Source: Lewinellaceae bacterium (GTDB lineage Bacteria > Bacteroidota > Bacteroidia > Chitinophagales > Saprospiraceae). From it: DNA of 64,000 nucleotides. Both the position numbers and the translations under genes were made by a program. Below are positions 30,182 through 38,823 of this stretch, piece after piece. The DNA is taken from the NCBI GenBank assembly GCA_016713985.1, contig JADJOD010000022.1:95533-159532 (forward strand). Reading direction: 5' to 3'. Each line of letters starts with the position of its first letter. The stretch's first letter is position 1. Under the pieces are notes generated by a model. That model was not told where the DNA came from. It made no database searches and worked only from the letters and a program-made list of their open reading frames with translations.

Positions 30182-31438
30182 TCAAAACCGTACGGCTACT
30201 TCATGCACCCCGTCGTGGTAGGTGTAATTCACGGTCATCGCATTCACGTCGCAGATTTTTTTCACGATGGCCAGGCCGAGGCCGAGTGATTTGCCGGGCA
30301 GGTTGCTTTTTTGAAAACGCCCGAACAATTGGTCGGTAGGAACGGCCGGCGCCGTTCCGGTGTTGCTGACGGTCAGTTGCCCGACATCGAGGCGCACTTT
30401 TATCCAGCCGTCGCCGACGTTGTGCCGGATGGCGTTTTTCAACAGGTTTCCGACAAGGATGTGGGCCAGGGAGGGGTCGATACGCAGCAGTACGGAGGGA
30501 CTGATTGCGGTGCTTAACAACAAACCTTTCATACCGGCCAGTTCTTCAAATATTTGAACGTCGGCATTTAAAATGTCGGAAAAATTGACCGGTGTCTGTG
30601 GCGCAAACTCCTGATTTTCAATTTTAGTAAGCAACAACAGGGCCTCGTTTAATTTGGAAAGCCGGGACAGCGCTTCCTGCGCGTCCTGCACCAATTGCAG
30701 TTGGGAGTCATCGAGGCCGGGCGCTTCCAGCAGCAGTTCCAGTTTGCCGTTGGCTATGGCCAGCGGGGTTTGCAGCTCGTGGGAAGCATTTTCCGAAAAT
30801 TCTTTCAACGAGCGATAGTCTTTCCCGGCTTTGGCGAGCATTTCGGCCAGAAAGGAATTTAAACGTTTGAATTCCACCGTGGATGTTTTTGGAAATACGG
30901 GTACTTCGCCGGATTGAAGATTAAATGACTTGACCTTTTCCAAGGTGGCTTTAAACGGGCCGAGCAACCATTTTGAAATTAAAAAATTGAATATCAATAA
31001 GATACCACCCAATACGACAAACAAATCCTGCAATACGTTCGTAATGATCCGGCTGATGTCGCTTTGTTCAATGACGACATTCATCAACATAAACCGATAA
31101 AATTGTCCGTCGATTTCCCGCGTAACCGTCAATTTTCGAAACAATTCCGGGCGTTTCAGCACCGGGTGTTGGGCAAGGGTATCGGCAAAAACCATTTTCC
31201 GGTCGGCCGGCCCGGCTGTGTCCACCCGGGCGATGCTCATGAGCCTGTTTTGCAGATCGGCAGCAGGCACTCCCGCGCGAATGATTTGCTCCACCTGGTC
31301 GAAACTTTCCATCAGGGTAAAATCGGTTTCCCGCTGCACTTCAAACCTGAATTTATGATACACCCTGACGCCGCCTATGCCGAATGCGGCGAAAGCCAGC
31401 AAGAGATTCAGTATCGTAATTTTGGTCAGTAAACTCAT
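30182..31438 (-). CDS. Two-component sensor histidine kinase
   Basis: A 418-aa inner-membrane kinase. Two membrane spans (about 8-28 and 145-170, LFVVLGGILLIFNFLISKWL) bracket a periplasmic sensor of about 115 residues with no recognised fold. The H-box is SENASHELQTPLAIANGK, the N-box LLKNAIRHN, the G-box SLGLGLAIVKKI. Its partner response regulator ends 21 bp upstream on the same strand. Stimulus unknown. The downstream TonB receptor is a likely target, by position. Confidence 0.93.
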   Translation of the reverse strand: MSLLTKITILNLLLAFAAFGIGGVRVYHKFRFEVQRETDFTLMESFDQVEQIIRAGVPAADLQNRLMSIARVDTAGPADRKMVFADTLAQHPVLKRPELFRKLTVTREIDGQFYRFMLMNVVIEQSDISRIITNVLQDLFVVLGGILLIFNFLISKWLLGPFKATLEKVKSFNLQSGEVPVFPKTSTVEFKRLNSFLAEMLAKAGKDYRSLKEFSENASHELQTPLAIANGKLELLLEAPGLDDSQLQLVQDAQEALSRLSKLNEALLLLTKIENQEFAPQTPVNFSDILNADVQIFEELAGMKGLLLSTAISPSVLLRIDPSLAHILVGNLLKNAIRHNVGDGWIKVRLDVGQLTVSNTGTAPAVPTDQLFGRFQKSNLPGKSLGLGLAIVKKICDVNAMTVNYTYHDGVHEVAVRF

Positions 31439-31459
31439 GTTGTCAGGGACATAGGGTGG

Positions 31460-32134
31460 TTATCCGTTCAGTTTGTAACCCAATCCGTAGATCGTTTTGA
31501 TATAATCTTCCCCACCCGCCGCCGTGATTTTTTTTCGCAGGTTTTTGATGTGTTGATACACAAAATCGAAAGAATCCTGCACGTCCACGTGGTCGCCCCA
31601 AAGGTGTTCGGCGATGGTTTGTTTGGTGAGCACCCGGTTTTTATTGGCGATAAAAAATACGAGCAGTTCGTATTCTTTCAACGTCAGGATCAGGGAGACG
31701 TCGTGAACGGTTGCGTCATGGGTATCCGTGTTGATGGATATTTCGTTGAATTGCACTTCTTTGTGCCCCTGAAATTTGCGGCGGCGAAAAATGGCTTTCA
31801 GGCGGGCGTTGAGTTCGGGCAGGTGAAAAGGTTTGGTCAGGTAGTCGTCAGCGCCGAGTTCCAGCCCCGCGATGCGGTCGTCGAGTGCGTTTTTGGCGGA
31901 GATGATGAGCACCCCCGCCTCAGGCTGTTTGTCTTTCAGCAGGCGCAGCAGGTTCAGTCCGTTGCCATCGGGCAGCATGATATCGAGTACCACGATGTCG
32001 TAGGAAAAAGAAACTAATTTGTCCTGGGCCTCCCGGAAAGTAGACGCATGTTCGCACACCAGGTCGCCGCGCGACAGGTACGATAACATATTGTCCATCA
32101 GGGCTTTTTCGTCTTCAACAATCAGGAGTTTCAT
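31460..32134 (-). CDS. OmpR/PhoB-type response regulator
   Basis: A 224-aa transcription factor. The start is ATG 32132-32134 (MKLLIVEDEKALMDN), since the longer frame precedes the receiver fold. The phosphoacceptor is Asp in IVVLDIMLPDGNG, with Lys in DYLTKPFHLPEL. The C-terminal winged helix has LTLKEYELLVFFIANKNRVL and a recognition region SFDFVYQHIKNLRKKI. A TACCTTTG box lies only 10 bp before the start, which would give a nearly leaderless transcript. Confidence 0.93.
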   Translation of the reverse strand: MKLLIVEDEKALMDNMLSYLSRGDLVCEHASTFREAQDKLVSFSYDIVVLDIMLPDGNGLNLLRLLKDKQPEAGVLIISAKNALDDRIAGLELGADDYLTKPFHLPELNARLKAIFRRRKFQGHKEVQFNEISINTDTHDATVHDVSLILTLKEYELLVFFIANKNRVLTKQTIAEHLWGDHVDVQDSFDFVYQHIKNLRKKITAAGGEDYIKTIYGLGYKLNG

Positions 32135-32372
32135 AACAAAGGGCAAAGGTAGGTACGGATTTTGAGGGAAATTTGAAGGTTGAAAGGCGGCCAAAAGTTA
32201 AAGTTACACCGGGCATCCAACTTTAACGCCGGATAGCCGCGCTGCCTCGTTAAAATGAGTTTAACTTTGGCTTAACACTAAAAAGCATCGTTTGGCAGTT
32301 ACTATTAAAAGGAACTGCGTTTAATATTCAAAACATTGTTCCTGGAACAATCAAATCAAAAATCATTTAGTG

Positions 32373-32762
32373 ATGAAAAACCTGTTTTTTCTGCTAATTT
32401 TTGCCCCGATGACCACTTTCGCCTACCAGGGCAACCCGACTCTGGAGGCTATTACGAGCGCCCTGAACAGCGGGGACGCCGACGCGCTTTCCAAATATTT
32501 TGCCGACAACGTGGAAATTTCCATTCAGGATAAAGAACAAGTTTACGCAAAAGCCAAAGCGCTTGACGTCGTCCGAGGTTTCTTCAGCACCAGTAAACCT
32601 AAGGCATTCAGCCAGGTACACAAAGGCACAAGCCGCGAAAACAGCGATCAGTACTGTATCGGTAACCTCACGGCTACCAGCGGCAACTACCGGGTATATC
32701 TGTACCTGAAGGTGAGCGGCGACAGCCTTTCCATCCAGGAAATGCGATTCGACAAAGAATAA
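32373..32762 (+). CDS. DUF4783 secreted protein
   Basis: A 129-aa protein with a signal peptide ending near TTFAYQ and an NTF2-like alpha+beta cone fold pattern (LEAITSALNSGDADALSKYF ... VEISIQDKE ... YLKVSGDSLSIQEMRF). The ATG at 32373 is preferred over the GTG at 32370. DUF4783 is a Bacteroidota family of unknown function. A strong hairpin terminator follows. Confidence 0.75.
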   Translation: MKNLFFLLIFAPMTTFAYQGNPTLEAITSALNSGDADALSKYFADNVEISIQDKEQVYAKAKALDVVRGFFSTSKPKAFSQVHKGTSRENSDQYCIGNLTATSGNYRVYLYLKVSGDSLSIQEMRFDKE

Positions 32763-32790
32763 ACGCGATTTTTCGCTTCAAAAAATTCCG

Positions 32791-32826
32791 CAACGACTCC
32801 GGCATATGCCGGGGTCGTTTTTATTT
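32791..32826 (+). terminator. Rho-independent terminator
   Basis: AACGACTCCGGCA pairs with TGCCGGGGTCGTT around a TA loop, followed by TTTATTT, 29 bp after the DUF4783 stop. Confidence 0.75.
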
Positions 32827-32919
32827 GACGGCAAATTTTGCTGCCACCTGCGAAAAAGTCGTTAAATTTGCCCGCTGTTTTATCCAAATTATGTTCATCA
32901 ACTAAAATACTTGCTATTC

Positions 32920-33036
32920 ATGGGCAAAGGTGATTCGAGAAGCAAACGCGGCAAGATCCGGCGCGGCTCGCACGGCAACAACCGACCGAAACTACAAAAA
33001 CTGAAAACGGTTTTGAAAAGACTGGCCGGCAAATAA
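32920..33036 (+). CDS. 30S ribosomal protein bTHX
   Basis: A 38-aa, strongly basic protein beginning MGKGDSRSKRGKIRRGSHG, the signature of the small-subunit protein bTHX, which binds at the top of the 30S head. The tail LKTVLKRLAGK is a longer lysine-rich extension than in minimal homologues of about 26 residues. It is too short for usual ORF cut-offs. A terminator follows within 25 bp. Confidence 0.82.
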   Translation: MGKGDSRSKRGKIRRGSHGNNRPKLQKLKTVLKRLAGK

Positions 33037-33060
33037 CGCGGGTTGTTACCGGTACATAGG

Positions 33061-33097
33061 GCCTTGTTGAATGCACGTCATTCGGCAAGGCTTTTTT
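33061..33097 (+). terminator. Terminator after bTHX gene
   Basis: GCCTTGTTGAATG pairs with CATTCGGCAAGGC (G-U tolerated) and is followed by six T residues. Confidence 0.75.
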
Positions 33098-33104
33098 GAT
33101 ATTT

Positions 33105-33161
33105 TTTCCCGCAGATTTCGCAGATTTATGCCGGTTTGTTATCTGCGAAATCTGCGGGAAA
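33105..33161. repeat. Perfect 21-bp inverted repeat
   Basis: TTTCCCGCAGATTTCGCAGAT and its exact inverse complement flank a 15-bp loop, immediately upstream of the DUF2147 gene. The CGCAGATTTCGCAGAT word is a recurrent intergenic repeat in Bacteroidota. Could be a MITE relic, terminator or mRNA 5' hairpin. Confidence 0.7.
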
Positions 33162-33178
33162 TCCTAAAATAAAAGCGT

Positions 33179-33598
33179 ATGAATAAATTGATCTGCACCA
33201 TCGCTGCCTGTTTTATGTTTGCAGCGGCCCACACCCAAACCGTTTCCGGCACCTGGAAAACCAAAGACGACGAAACGGGAGAAGCCAAAAGCCACGTCGA
33301 AATCTATGAATCCGGCGGCAAACTTTTTGGTAAAATTGTAAAACTTTTAAAAGAAAAACCGGACCGCCTTTGTGAAAAATGCCCGGGCGAACGCAAAAAT
33401 CAGCCGGTACTCAACATGATCATTCTGGTCAATATGGTACAAAAAGACGGGATGTGGCAATCAGGTGATATCCTCGATCCCGAAAAAGGCAAGTGGTACC
33501 GTTGCAAGATATGGCTGAAAGAAGGCGACCCGAATACCCTTGTTGTACGCGGCTACCTGGGGCCTTTTTACCGGACGCAGTATTGGAGCAGAATATAA
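33179..33598 (+). CDS. DUF2147 secreted protein
   Basis: A 139-aa protein with a signal peptide ending near AAHTQT, followed by a lipocalin-like beta barrel (VSGTWKTKDDETGEAKSHVE). Family features are the CEKCPGERKNQP pair of cysteines and WQSGDILDPEKGKWYRCKIW. Function unknown; it is common in Bacteroidota and Proteobacteria envelopes. The start follows 17 bp after the 21-bp inverted repeat, which may influence its translation. Confidence 0.85.
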   Translation: MNKLICTIAACFMFAAAHTQTVSGTWKTKDDETGEAKSHVEIYESGGKLFGKIVKLLKEKPDRLCEKCPGERKNQPVLNMIILVNMVQKDGMWQSGDILDPEKGKWYRCKIWLKEGDPNTLVVRGYLGPFYRTQYWSRI

Positions 33599-33625
33599 AG
33601 GGGAGAAAAACATCCCCCCTTTATA
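33593..33625. terminator. Bidirectional terminator between convergent genes
   Basis: ATATAAAGGGG and CCCCTTTATAT form a perfect 11-bp stem overlapping the DUF2147 stop and lying 12 bp before the stop of the opposing DUF1080 gene. Serves both strands. Confidence 0.5.
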
Positions 33626-33636
33626 TCGCACGGATT

Positions 33637-34431
33637 TTATAACGACTTGATTTTGATGTTTTTATACCACACTTTATCGCCGTGGTCCTGCAATGAAATT
33701 TTCCCTTTTACCGAGAGGCCGAAATCCGGGGCTGGCAGTCCGGGGAATTTGCTGGCTTTGATCAGATCGAGCCATTGCTGCGTGGGTTTTCCGTTTTCCA
33801 GCATGCGGATTTCCACCACTTTGGTATCGTTCAGCCATTGTTCCACGTTGCCGTTGCGGGATACGATACGCACTGCATTCCACTGACCGTGGGGCTTTGC
33901 CGTTTCCACCGAGCATTTGATCAGGTCGTAGAGGTCGCCGGCCCGGTGTTTTTCGATCTTGCCGTCGGCGTGGCAGGCGTTGTCGAGCACCTGCATTTCA
34001 GGTCCGGTTTTCCAGGGGTAATCATATTTTGCGGTGTCTTCAACGATGTGGTAAATGATGCCCGAATTGCCGCAGGAGTCGATTTTCCATTCGAGGCGGA
34101 GTTCAAAATTTTCGTAATCACCGTCGGTGAGGATATCGCCTCCGTCGGCGGCCTGCCAGTGGCCTTCGGCCTTGACGGCATTCAGGTGAATGGCATTGTC
34201 GTTGATCGACCACATTTTACCAACGGGTGCGCCGCCGTATTTATGCCAGCCTGTGAGGCTCTTTCCGTCGAACAGCAGTTTCCAGCCTTCGGCTTTTTCC
34301 TGCTCGGTGAGTGTGTTGTCGGCGGGTGGCGCGGCAGCAGTTTTGGCGGGTTCGTTGTTGCAGGCGGAGAAAAAGAGAAAACCCGCAAAAAGGGCGGCTG
34401 TCCCTGGGAGCAGTAGTTGAAAATGGCGCAT
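33637..34431 (-). CDS. DUF1080 lipoprotein (3-keto-disaccharide hydrolase family)
   Basis: A 264-aa lipoprotein. The start is ATG 34429-34431 (MRHFQLLLPGTAALF), with the lipobox-type cysteine in FFSACNNE. The LamG-like jelly-roll domain has LLFDGKSLTGWHKYG, FELRLEWKIDSCGNSGI, TGPEMQVLDNACHADGK and GKISLQDHGDKVWYKNIKIK. Some family members cleave 3-keto-glucosides; others only bind glycans. Exported to the envelope; substrate unknown. Confidence 0.88.
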   Translation of the reverse strand: MRHFQLLLPGTAALFAGFLFFSACNNEPAKTAAAPPADNTLTEQEKAEGWKLLFDGKSLTGWHKYGGAPVGKMWSINDNAIHLNAVKAEGHWQAADGGDILTDGDYENFELRLEWKIDSCGNSGIIYHIVEDTAKYDYPWKTGPEMQVLDNACHADGKIEKHRAGDLYDLIKCSVETAKPHGQWNAVRIVSRNGNVEQWLNDTKVVEIRMLENGKPTQQWLDLIKASKFPGLPAPDFGLSVKGKISLQDHGDKVWYKNIKIKSL

Positions 34432-34503
34432 AGCGGAATGTTTGTTGAACAAATAACTCCGGCCAAATTAAAGGCTTTTTACAACTCCCGGCATCGTTTT
34501 TCC

Positions 34504-35523
34504 TCAACCTTTCAGGCCCAATCCGGCTTTTTCCGAAATTTCCAGCATGCGGTCGATGGATTTTACCCCCTGTTTGATCACCCAGTCCGGCAGCACGATT
34601 TCGGGCAACTCGTATTCCATACAGAGGTACAGTTTTTCCATCGTATTGCGCTTCATGTGCGGGCAGTCGTTGCAGGCGCAGTTGTTGTTGGGCGGAGCGG
34701 GAATAAACGTTTTGAGCGGACTTGCTTTTTGCATCTGGTGGAGAATACCGGCCTCCGTGGCGACGATATATTCGCGGGCAGAATCTTTTATCGTATAATT
34801 CAGCAGCCCGGTGGTGCTCCCGATGAAATCGGCCATCTCCAGAATATGGGCTTCGCATTCCGGGTGGGCGATGAATTTGGCTTCGGGGTGCCGGTTTTTC
34901 AACTTGACAATGCGCTCATGGCTGAAAATCTCGTGCACCATGCAGGCGCCGTTCCAAAGCACCATATCCCGGCCGGTTTTTTTAATGAGATAAGCGCCCA
35001 GGTTTTTGTCGGGTGCAAAGATGATCGGCTGGTTTTTCGGGATGCTTTCGATAATAGCCACCGCATTGGTGGAAGTACAACAAATGTCGGTCAGCGTTTT
35101 GAGTTCGGCCGTGCAATTGATATAACTGACCACGATGTGGTCGGGGTATTTCTCCCTGAATTTTTTAAACAGGTGCGGCGGGCAGGAGTCTGCCAGCGAG
35201 CAGCCCGCTTTGAGGTCGGGCAACAATACTTTTTTATTGGGCGACAGCATTTTGGCCGTTTCCGCCATAAAATGAACCCCGGCAAATACAATAATATCGG
35301 CATCGGTAACCGCCGCTTTTTGCGACAGGCCAAGGGAATCGCCGATGTAGTCGGCCACATCCTGAATCTCCGAATCCTGGTAGTAATGGGCCAGTATGAC
35401 GGCGTTTTTTTCTTTTTTCAGGCGATTTATCCCGGCTATAAGGTCAAATTCGGGATCTACCTCCAGGTCGAGATATCCGACCCGGTCGAGGTTTGTTGCA
35501 GCACTGGCGAGTGAATTGGTCAT
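34504..35523 (-). CDS. nadA: Quinolinate synthase
   Basis: A 339-aa [4Fe-4S] enzyme condensing iminoaspartate with dihydroxyacetone phosphate in de novo NAD synthesis. Features: AVILAHYYQDSEIQDVADYI, FAGVHFMAETAKML, DLKAGCSLADSCPPHLF (cluster Cys), HPECEAHIL and CNDCPHMKRNTMEKLY. Intact, usual length. No nadB or nadC is in the window. Confidence 0.96.
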   Translation of the reverse strand: MTNSLASAATNLDRVGYLDLEVDPEFDLIAGINRLKKEKNAVILAHYYQDSEIQDVADYIGDSLGLSQKAAVTDADIIVFAGVHFMAETAKMLSPNKKVLLPDLKAGCSLADSCPPHLFKKFREKYPDHIVVSYINCTAELKTLTDICCTSTNAVAIIESIPKNQPIIFAPDKNLGAYLIKKTGRDMVLWNGACMVHEIFSHERIVKLKNRHPEAKFIAHPECEAHILEMADFIGSTTGLLNYTIKDSAREYIVATEAGILHQMQKASPLKTFIPAPPNNNCACNDCPHMKRNTMEKLYLCMEYELPEIVLPDWVIKQGVKSIDRMLEISEKAGLGLKG

Positions 35524-35541
35524 ACGTAATGGTTATTTGTT

Positions 35542-35580
35542 ATCTGGCATCTGGCATCTGGCATCTGGCATCTGACATCT
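35542..35580. repeat. ATCTGGC tandem heptamer repeat
   Basis: Four exact ATCTGGC units, one ATCTGAC and a partial unit lie between nadA and the stop of bshA. A short low-complexity array that may expand or contract. Confidence 0.85.
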
Positions 35581-36722
35581 CACTCCACCTTCACCACACT
35601 CCTTTCCAGCACTTCTTCATAATAGGCTTCATAATGCGGAAGGATGTTTTCGATGTCGAAACGTTTGGCCTGGGCGAGTGCGTTGGCGCGGAATTGGGTC
35701 AGCATTTCGTCGTTTTGCATCAATTGGATGGCGTATTGGGCCATTTCATCCACATTTCCGGGCTGACTGGTGAATCCGGTGACGCCATGAATATTTACTT
35801 CAGGCAGACCGCCGCTGTCCGACGAGATCACGGGGACTTCGCAGGCCATGGCTTCCAGTGCGGCAAGGCCGAAACTTTCACTTTCCGAAGGAATGATAAA
35901 AAGGTCGCAGATGGCCAGCAGTTCCTCGATGGCGTCCTGTTTTCCAAGAAAACGCACCTCATCGTGCAGGCCGAGTTCGCGGCAGAGGCGTTCGGCGTTT
36001 TGCCGTTCCGGGCCATCGCCGATCATCAGCAGTTTGGAAGGCACTTTTTCATACACCTTTTGGAAAATCCGGATGACGTCCTCCACCCGTTTTACTTTCC
36101 GGAAATTGGACGTGTGTGCAAGGATTCGTTCGCCCTGCGGAGCGATTATTTTTTTAAAATGTTCCTTGTTGGTTTTTCTAAAACGTTCAAAATCAATAAA
36201 ATTGTAAATCACCCGGATGTCGCGCTGGATGTCAAAGAGACGCAAGGTATCGTTTTTCAGGTTTTGCGAAACGGCGGTGACCCCGTCGCTTTTATTGATG
36301 CTGAACTCCACCACCGGGGCGAAGGCGCGGTTGTTGCCCACGAGGGTAATGTCCGTGCCGTGCAGGGTGGTGACCACCGGCACGTAGCGCCCCTGCGACA
36401 ACAGTATTTTTTTGGCCATATAAGCTACCGCAGCGTGTGGTATGGCGTAATGCACATGCAACAGGTCGAGGTTTTGGTATTGCACCACATCTACAATGGT
36501 GGAAGTCAGCGCTGTATCATAAGGCGGGTATTCGAACAAGGGATAGTCGTCGCTGTCCACTTCATGGTAAAAAACATTGGCGTGAAAATGGGCCAGGCGT
36601 ACCGGGCGGCGGTAAGTAATAAAATGAACTTCGTGACCTTTGCGGGCGAGTCCGAGGCCGAGTTCGGTGGCGACCACGCCGGAGCCGCCATAAGTGGGAT
36701 AACAAACGATGCCGATTTTCAT
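35580..36722 (-). CDS. bshA: N-acetyl-alpha-D-glucosaminyl L-malate synthase
   Basis: A GT-B glycosyltransferase (GT4) of 380 aa that starts bacillithiol synthesis by joining GlcNAc from UDP-GlcNAc to L-malate. Signature: MKIGIVCYPTYGGSGVVATE, HVHYAIPHAAVAYMAK, TTLHGTDITLVG, VIYNFIDFERF and the nucleotide site IPSESESFGLAALEAMACE. Bacillithiol is the main low-molecular-weight thiol of many Bacteroidota. bshB and bshC are not nearby. Confidence 0.94.
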   Translation of the reverse strand: MKIGIVCYPTYGGSGVVATELGLGLARKGHEVHFITYRRPVRLAHFHANVFYHEVDSDDYPLFEYPPYDTALTSTIVDVVQYQNLDLLHVHYAIPHAAVAYMAKKILLSQGRYVPVVTTLHGTDITLVGNNRAFAPVVEFSINKSDGVTAVSQNLKNDTLRLFDIQRDIRVIYNFIDFERFRKTNKEHFKKIIAPQGERILAHTSNFRKVKRVEDVIRIFQKVYEKVPSKLLMIGDGPERQNAERLCRELGLHDEVRFLGKQDAIEELLAICDLFIIPSESESFGLAALEAMACEVPVISSDSGGLPEVNIHGVTGFTSQPGNVDEMAQYAIQLMQNDEMLTQFRANALAQAKRFDIENILPHYEAYYEEVLERSVVKVE

Positions 36723-36935
36723 AAAGCGTCCCGCGGGGGCCCCTCCCGCAGAGGGGATTTTCGGGCCTCCGGAGAAGAAGGCCCTGGTGAATAAATCCTG
36801 CTTTCAATGTTGCCCAATAAACAACGAAAACCGGGAAAGGGTCGATAATTCCGACAAAAGAGTGTAAAAATACCTGCCAGTGTTTAAAAACACGGTTATT
36901 AAAAAGGAAATTCCGGGCCGGGGCAAGGGAAAAGG

Positions 36936-37559
36936 TCAGTGTTTTTTTTCTCCCCGGAAGTTCTTTTCTCCGGCTATTACGGCCAGGTCGAGGTGGTTGG
37001 TTGCCGGCGGGATCGGGCAATTAAATCCGTCGCTGTAGGCGCACCAAGGGTTGTAGGCTTTGTTAAAATCGAGATGAAGTATATTGTCGCTGCCGATGTC
37101 GCCCACCCGAAGGTCGAGGTAGCGCCCGCCGCCGTAGGTGGTATCGTCGTTGGTATTGTCCTTGAAAGGCAGAAACAGGTAGTCGAAATATTTTTGGGAC
37201 GTCAGCAGGCGGATGTTTTGATACACTTGCAAACTGAACGTTTTGCCCGCTTTTTCAAAAAACAGGGTGCCGTATTGCTGGTATTTGGCGCTTCGGCCGC
37301 TGTAAGCCGGCATATCGAACGGTTGGGTATCGGGTGTACGTTCGAAACGCGCCGCAACACGCCAGGCAGGGTCTGCGATGAAAAAATCAAGTAATGCGGT
37401 ATCCTGATCCGACAGCGGGGAGCGCGTTTCGATCACAAATTCCAGTTTGTAATGATCGCGATGCCGGGTTATTTCAGCCGTATAGGCCGTATCGGTTTTT
37501 TGGGCAAACAAGGTTGCACCGAAAAGCAGGCAGATCGTGAGGAGTAAAATACGAAACAT
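36936..37559 (-). CDS. DUF1684 secreted protein
   Basis: A 207-aa protein. The start is ATG 37557-37559 (MFRILLLTICLLFGATLFAQ), a clear signal peptide. The core carries the DUF1684 signature: PLSDQDTALLDFF, YLFLPFKDNTNDDTTYGGGR and LDFNKAYNPWCAYSDGFNCP with two cysteines near the C-terminus. The fold is FMN-binding-like in some analyses, function unknown. It begins 28 bp after the permease stop on the same strand. Confidence 0.85.
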   Translation of the reverse strand: MFRILLLTICLLFGATLFAQKTDTAYTAEITRHRDHYKLEFVIETRSPLSDQDTALLDFFIADPAWRVAARFERTPDTQPFDMPAYSGRSAKYQQYGTLFFEKAGKTFSLQVYQNIRLLTSQKYFDYLFLPFKDNTNDDTTYGGGRYLDLRVGDIGSDNILHLDFNKAYNPWCAYSDGFNCPIPPATNHLDLAVIAGEKNFRGEKKH

Positions 37560-37587
37560 AGGTAAACAGAAATAAAAAGGTGGCAAA

Positions 37588-38817
37588 TTACTCCCGGCGA
37601 ATGGCCTCCACCGGGTCCAGTTTGGCAGCCTTCATGGCCGGATAAGTGCCAAAGATAATACCTACAAGAACAGCAACCACCGAAATAGTGCTGAAGGTAT
37701 TCCAGGTATAGACCACCCGAAAAGACAAATCCGTCAACATATTGATGATCGGAACAATCACCAGGGTGGCCAGGATGCCTATGGTGAGGCCAAGCAGGCT
37801 TCCAAAAACGGAAATGGCGATGGATTCTGCCAGAAACTGCTGCATGATGTCGCGGCGTTTGGCGCCCACCGCTTTCCGGATGCCGATTTCCGAAGTACGC
37901 TCTTTCACGGAGATCAGCAACACGTTCATCACGCCCACACCGCCAACCAGAATGGAAATACCGACGATCAGCCCCATGACGATGCGGAATATTTTAAACC
38001 CCTGGGCGCTTTGTTTCACCCTGAAGTCGTTGGTTATGATTTTAAAGTCGTCGGATTTTCCGGGAAATATGGCGTCTATACGCGCCTGAACCGCTGCTTT
38101 TACTTCCTCCACGTGCTCCACAGAGGCGGCTTCCACATACCCGCCCGGCGGTTCTTTCCGCAGCTCCGCTTCACTCAGCAGGCTGATGGGCAAACAGACC
38201 TCGGGTTGGGGAAAATCGCCCGAGGACTTGGCGATACCCAGCACCGTCAGCGCATGGCCATTGATATTCAGGGTTTTGCCCAGCAATTCATCGTAACGAT
38301 CGTGGCCCAGCATCTGCCCTGCCAGCGTCTGGTTTACCACGGCGAACCGGCCCCGGCCGGCTACTTCTTCTTCCGTAAAAAAACGCCCGCCGATCATATT
38401 GGTCGTTTTGCCGGCCTCGCCCGTCAGGGCATGCATGACGGCGCCCAGCGGCTCGGCAATGCTGTCCCGGCGGATTTCTATAGACATCTGAAGGTCAAGG
38501 GCCTTCCTCGATACGTGCTCCAGGCCGGTGTGCAAACGGGTAAAATGCTCGTAATCCAAAAAAGCGATGCTGTCTTTTTTTACACTCACGGTACCCGCCT
38601 TCCGGAATTTTTGCGTACTGATGATCACGGCATTCAGAGAAGTGGTGTTGGTGATTTGGTCCCGGGCATATTTTTCAAGGCCGTCGATAAAAGACAACAT
38701 CGCCACCAGCGCAGCAACACCGATTACGATCCCCAGAACAGACAACAAGGTGTGGAACAGGTTCGAACGGATATTCTGAATGGCCAGGCTAAAGGAAAGG
38801 ATCGTTTTTTTCAGCAT
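37588..38817 (-). CDS. ABC transporter permease (MacB/FtsX type)
   Basis: A 409-aa inner-membrane protein. The N-terminal helix (LFHTLLSVLGIVIGVAALVA) precedes a MacB-like periplasmic core domain (to about residue 265), then three C-terminal helices of the FtsX domain with VGVMNVLLISVKERTSEIGI and RKAVGAKRRDIMQQFLAE. Such proteins work with a separate ATPase, and often an HlyD-like adaptor, in efflux or lipoprotein transport. No cognate ATPase gene is adjacent. Confidence 0.9.
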   Translation of the reverse strand: MLKKTILSFSLAIQNIRSNLFHTLLSVLGIVIGVAALVAMLSFIDGLEKYARDQITNTTSLNAVIISTQKFRKAGTVSVKKDSIAFLDYEHFTRLHTGLEHVSRKALDLQMSIEIRRDSIAEPLGAVMHALTGEAGKTTNMIGGRFFTEEEVAGRGRFAVVNQTLAGQMLGHDRYDELLGKTLNINGHALTVLGIAKSSGDFPQPEVCLPISLLSEAELRKEPPGGYVEAASVEHVEEVKAAVQARIDAIFPGKSDDFKIITNDFRVKQSAQGFKIFRIVMGLIVGISILVGGVGVMNVLLISVKERTSEIGIRKAVGAKRRDIMQQFLAESIAISVFGSLLGLTIGILATLVIVPIINMLTDLSFRVVYTWNTFSTISVVAVLVGIIFGTYPAMKAAKLDPVEAIRRE

Positions 38818-38823
38818 GGGGTA

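Noticed and set aside
35493..36794. 433-aa open frame on the plus strand
   Set aside because: It lies entirely opposite bshA, which has clear family motifs; the plus frame has no domain and a shadow-like composition.
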